The translations under genes were made by a program, and so were the position numbers. 5,980 nt of DNA from positions 1 through 5,980 of the forward strand of contig JAUVET010000103.1 in NCBI GenBank assembly GCA_030594665.1, read 5' to 3'. Source of the stretch: Methanosarcinaceae archaeon. GTDB taxonomy: Archaea; Halobacteriota; Methanosarcinia; Methanosarcinales; Methanosarcinaceae. Shown one piece after another: positions 5,256 to 5,980 of this stretch. The notes beneath the pieces were generated by a model. That model was not told the origin of the DNA, did no database searches, and saw only the letters and a program-made list of their open reading frames with translations. Numbering within the stretch: position 1 is the first letter of the stretch; every line of letters starts with the position of its first letter.

Positions 5256-5708
5256 CTACACTAACTTTTTCACAAGTGCGATCTCATCACATTCCGGAAA
5301 CTTCGGACACTTGATGCATCCAATCCATATTTTGTGCGGAAGTGTTGTTTTTTCCACTCTTGTGAAACCATTTTTTTCAAAAAACTCTGGTGCATAGGTC
5401 AGGGTAAATACGCTTTTCACACCAAGTGCATATCCATCCTCAAGACATACTGCTAAAAGTTTAGAACCTATACCGCGTTTGTTGAATTTGGGATTTACAG
5501 CAAGGGATAGCACTTCTGCAAAATCTTCCCACATGATATGTAAAGCACAGCATCCAATGATCTCACCATTCTCCTCATACACATAGAAATCGCGAATATG
5601 CTCATACAGTTCTCCAAATGACTTAGCAAGCATCAATTCCTGTTTTGCATAGTTGTTGATAAGCTGCTTCATTGCTTCAACATCTGATATTGTAGCTTTC
5701 CTTAGCAA
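5256..5708 (-). CDS. GNAT N-acetyltransferase, short ArgA-like (putative N-acetylglutamate synthase)
   Basis: A 150-residue single-domain GNAT protein. Strand beta1 is LRKATISDVEAM at 2-13. The acetyl-CoA loop region is LAVNPKFNKRGIGSKLL at about 69-85, with GIG for the GxG/A core, but Asn76 stands where Gln/Arg is usual. FFEKNGF at 109-115 is the usual C-terminal GNAT motif. The end GCIKCPKFPECDEIALVKKL with Cys131, 134 and 140 is characteristic of the ArgA-like N-acetyltransferases, some of which are short N-acetylglutamate synthases in arginine synthesis. Activity on glutamate is inferred, not shown. The start is a TTG at 5706-5708; the next ATG is codon 13 and would remove beta1, and AGGGGG and AGGA lie just upstream of the TTG. 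It ends in TAG. In an organism with pyrrolysine decoding, readthrough would add 16 codons, for which there is no support. Confidence 0.85.
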   Translation of the reverse strand: MLRKATISDVEAMKQLINNYAKQELMLAKSFGELYEHIRDFYVYEENGEIIGCCALHIMWEDFAEVLSLAVNPKFNKRGIGSKLLAVCLEDGYALGVKSVFTLTYAPEFFEKNGFTRVEKTTLPHKIWIGCIKCPKFPECDEIALVKKLV

Positions 5709-5787
5709 AATCCTGCCCCCTGTGATAATATCGTGACTAAAATAAATACTACGAGAAAAATCTCCCTCCGGTCGATTTAACTCGAAC

Positions 5788-5808
5788 TATATGTTTATAA
5801 AACATATA
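5788..5808. promoter_or_regulatory. 9-bp inverted repeat over the likely TATA box of the acetyltransferase gene
   Basis: Arms TATATGTTT (5788-5796) and AAACATATA (5800-5808) are perfect reverse complements around ATA. The centre contains TTTATAAA, a good archaeal TATA box on either strand. For the minus-strand acetyltransferase gene it lies about 80 nt before the TTG, giving a predicted start near 5770 and a leader of about 60 nt. The symmetry suggests an operator bound by a dimeric repressor that blocks TBP, but AT-rich TATA regions are often partly palindromic. It also lies just beyond the 3' end of the tRNA gene. Confidence 0.5.
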
Positions 5809-5820
5809 CTGGAACAAACA

Positions 5821-5895
5821 CGAGCGCGAAGGGATTCGAACCCCTGACTTGCAGCTTAGGAGGCTGCCGCCATATCCTGGCTAGGCCACGCGCCC
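5821..5895 (-). tRNA. tRNA-Arg (anticodon CCU)
   Basis: A 75-nt cloverleaf. The acceptor stem is GGGCGCG with CGCGCTC (one G-U pair), followed by discriminator G73. The D arm is GCC/GGC with an AGCCAGGATA-type loop. The anticodon stem GCAGC/GCTGC encloses loop CTCCTAA, giving anticodon CCT at 5858-5860, which reads the AGG arginine codon. The variable region is 5 nt, and the T arm is AGGGG-TTCGAAT-CCCTT with one G-U pair. No intron is present and CCA is not encoded, so it must be added after transcription. The transcript runs leftward towards the acetyltransferase gene. Confidence 0.97.
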
Positions 5896-5930
5896 ATATT
5901 GGTATTTTACAGTTGGTAATGCGATTCAAG

Positions 5931-5938
5931 ATATTTAA
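5931..5938 (-). promoter_or_regulatory. TATA-like box for tRNA-Arg
   Basis: The minus strand reads AAAGTTAAATATC, with TTAAATAT as the probable TATA box. It lies about 39 nt before the first base of the mature tRNA, which allows initiation near 5908 and a short 5' leader removed by RNase P. A second AT-rich stretch (TGTAAAATACC) is closer to the tRNA and fits less well. Confidence 0.5.
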
Positions 5939-5980
5939 CTTTGGTGTGTTTTTGGAAAGTTCAACCGGATCAGATCAAAT

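Noticed and set aside
5208..5258. Pyrrolysine (TAG) readthrough of the acetyltransferase gene
   Set aside because: The protein already ends at its family's usual C-terminus, and the 16-codon extension has no recognisable features.
5821..5895. tRNA-Arg as an integration (att) site for a mobile element
   Set aside because: No second copy of the tRNA 3' end and no integrase gene are visible in the window.

Overview
The window looks like a stretch of a euryarchaeal chromosome, most likely a methanogen or methanotroph of the Methanosarcinales/Methanosarcinaceae type. The grounds are an archaeal-type UMP kinase, an archaeal/fungal-type aspartate-semialdehyde dehydrogenase, a small acidic 2[4Fe-4S] ferredoxin, a surface protein ending in a PGF-CTERM (archaeosortase) signal, an intron-less tRNA-Arg(CCU) without encoded CCA, TATA-type promoters and Shine-Dalgarno sites. 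The genus cannot be fixed from the sequence alone. Every gene found is on the minus strand, so the order of transcription runs from the right end of the window to the left.

Right part (5256-5980): tRNA-Arg(CCU) at 5821-5895 with a TATA-like box upstream, then a 150-residue GNAT acetyltransferase resembling the short ArgA-like (N-acetylglutamate synthase) family. It starts with TTG and is preceded by a 9-bp inverted repeat that overlaps its likely TATA box. Middle part (4721-5255): a 535-bp stretch without genes. It holds a 112-bp array of sixteen 7-bp units, a small GC-rich hairpin, and five imperfect tandem 13-bp units just upstream of the ferredoxin gene.

Left part (1-4720): six genes in one direction with short gaps: ferredoxin, asd, pyrH, a secreted PGF-CTERM protein, a MacB/FtsX-type ABC permease and its ATPase (cut by the window edge). 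asd serves the aspartate family of amino acids and lysine, and pyrH serves pyrimidine nucleotides. The last three genes form a tight sub-operon: an 11-nt gap between surface protein and permease, and an 8-nt overlap between permease and ATPase. This suggests a cell-surface partner for a MacB/LolCDE-like transporter or mechanotransmission ABC complex; its substrate is unknown.

The most unusual observations are: an orphan 32-codon PGF-CTERM-like tail filling the asd-pyrH gap, in frame with and directly after the asd stop codon; the 13-bp array before the ferredoxin gene; the surface protein/MacB pairing; and a perfect 11-bp hairpin overlapping the ferredoxin stop codon. No complete novel defence or mobile system is visible, and no CRISPR array, insertion sequence or transposase was found.
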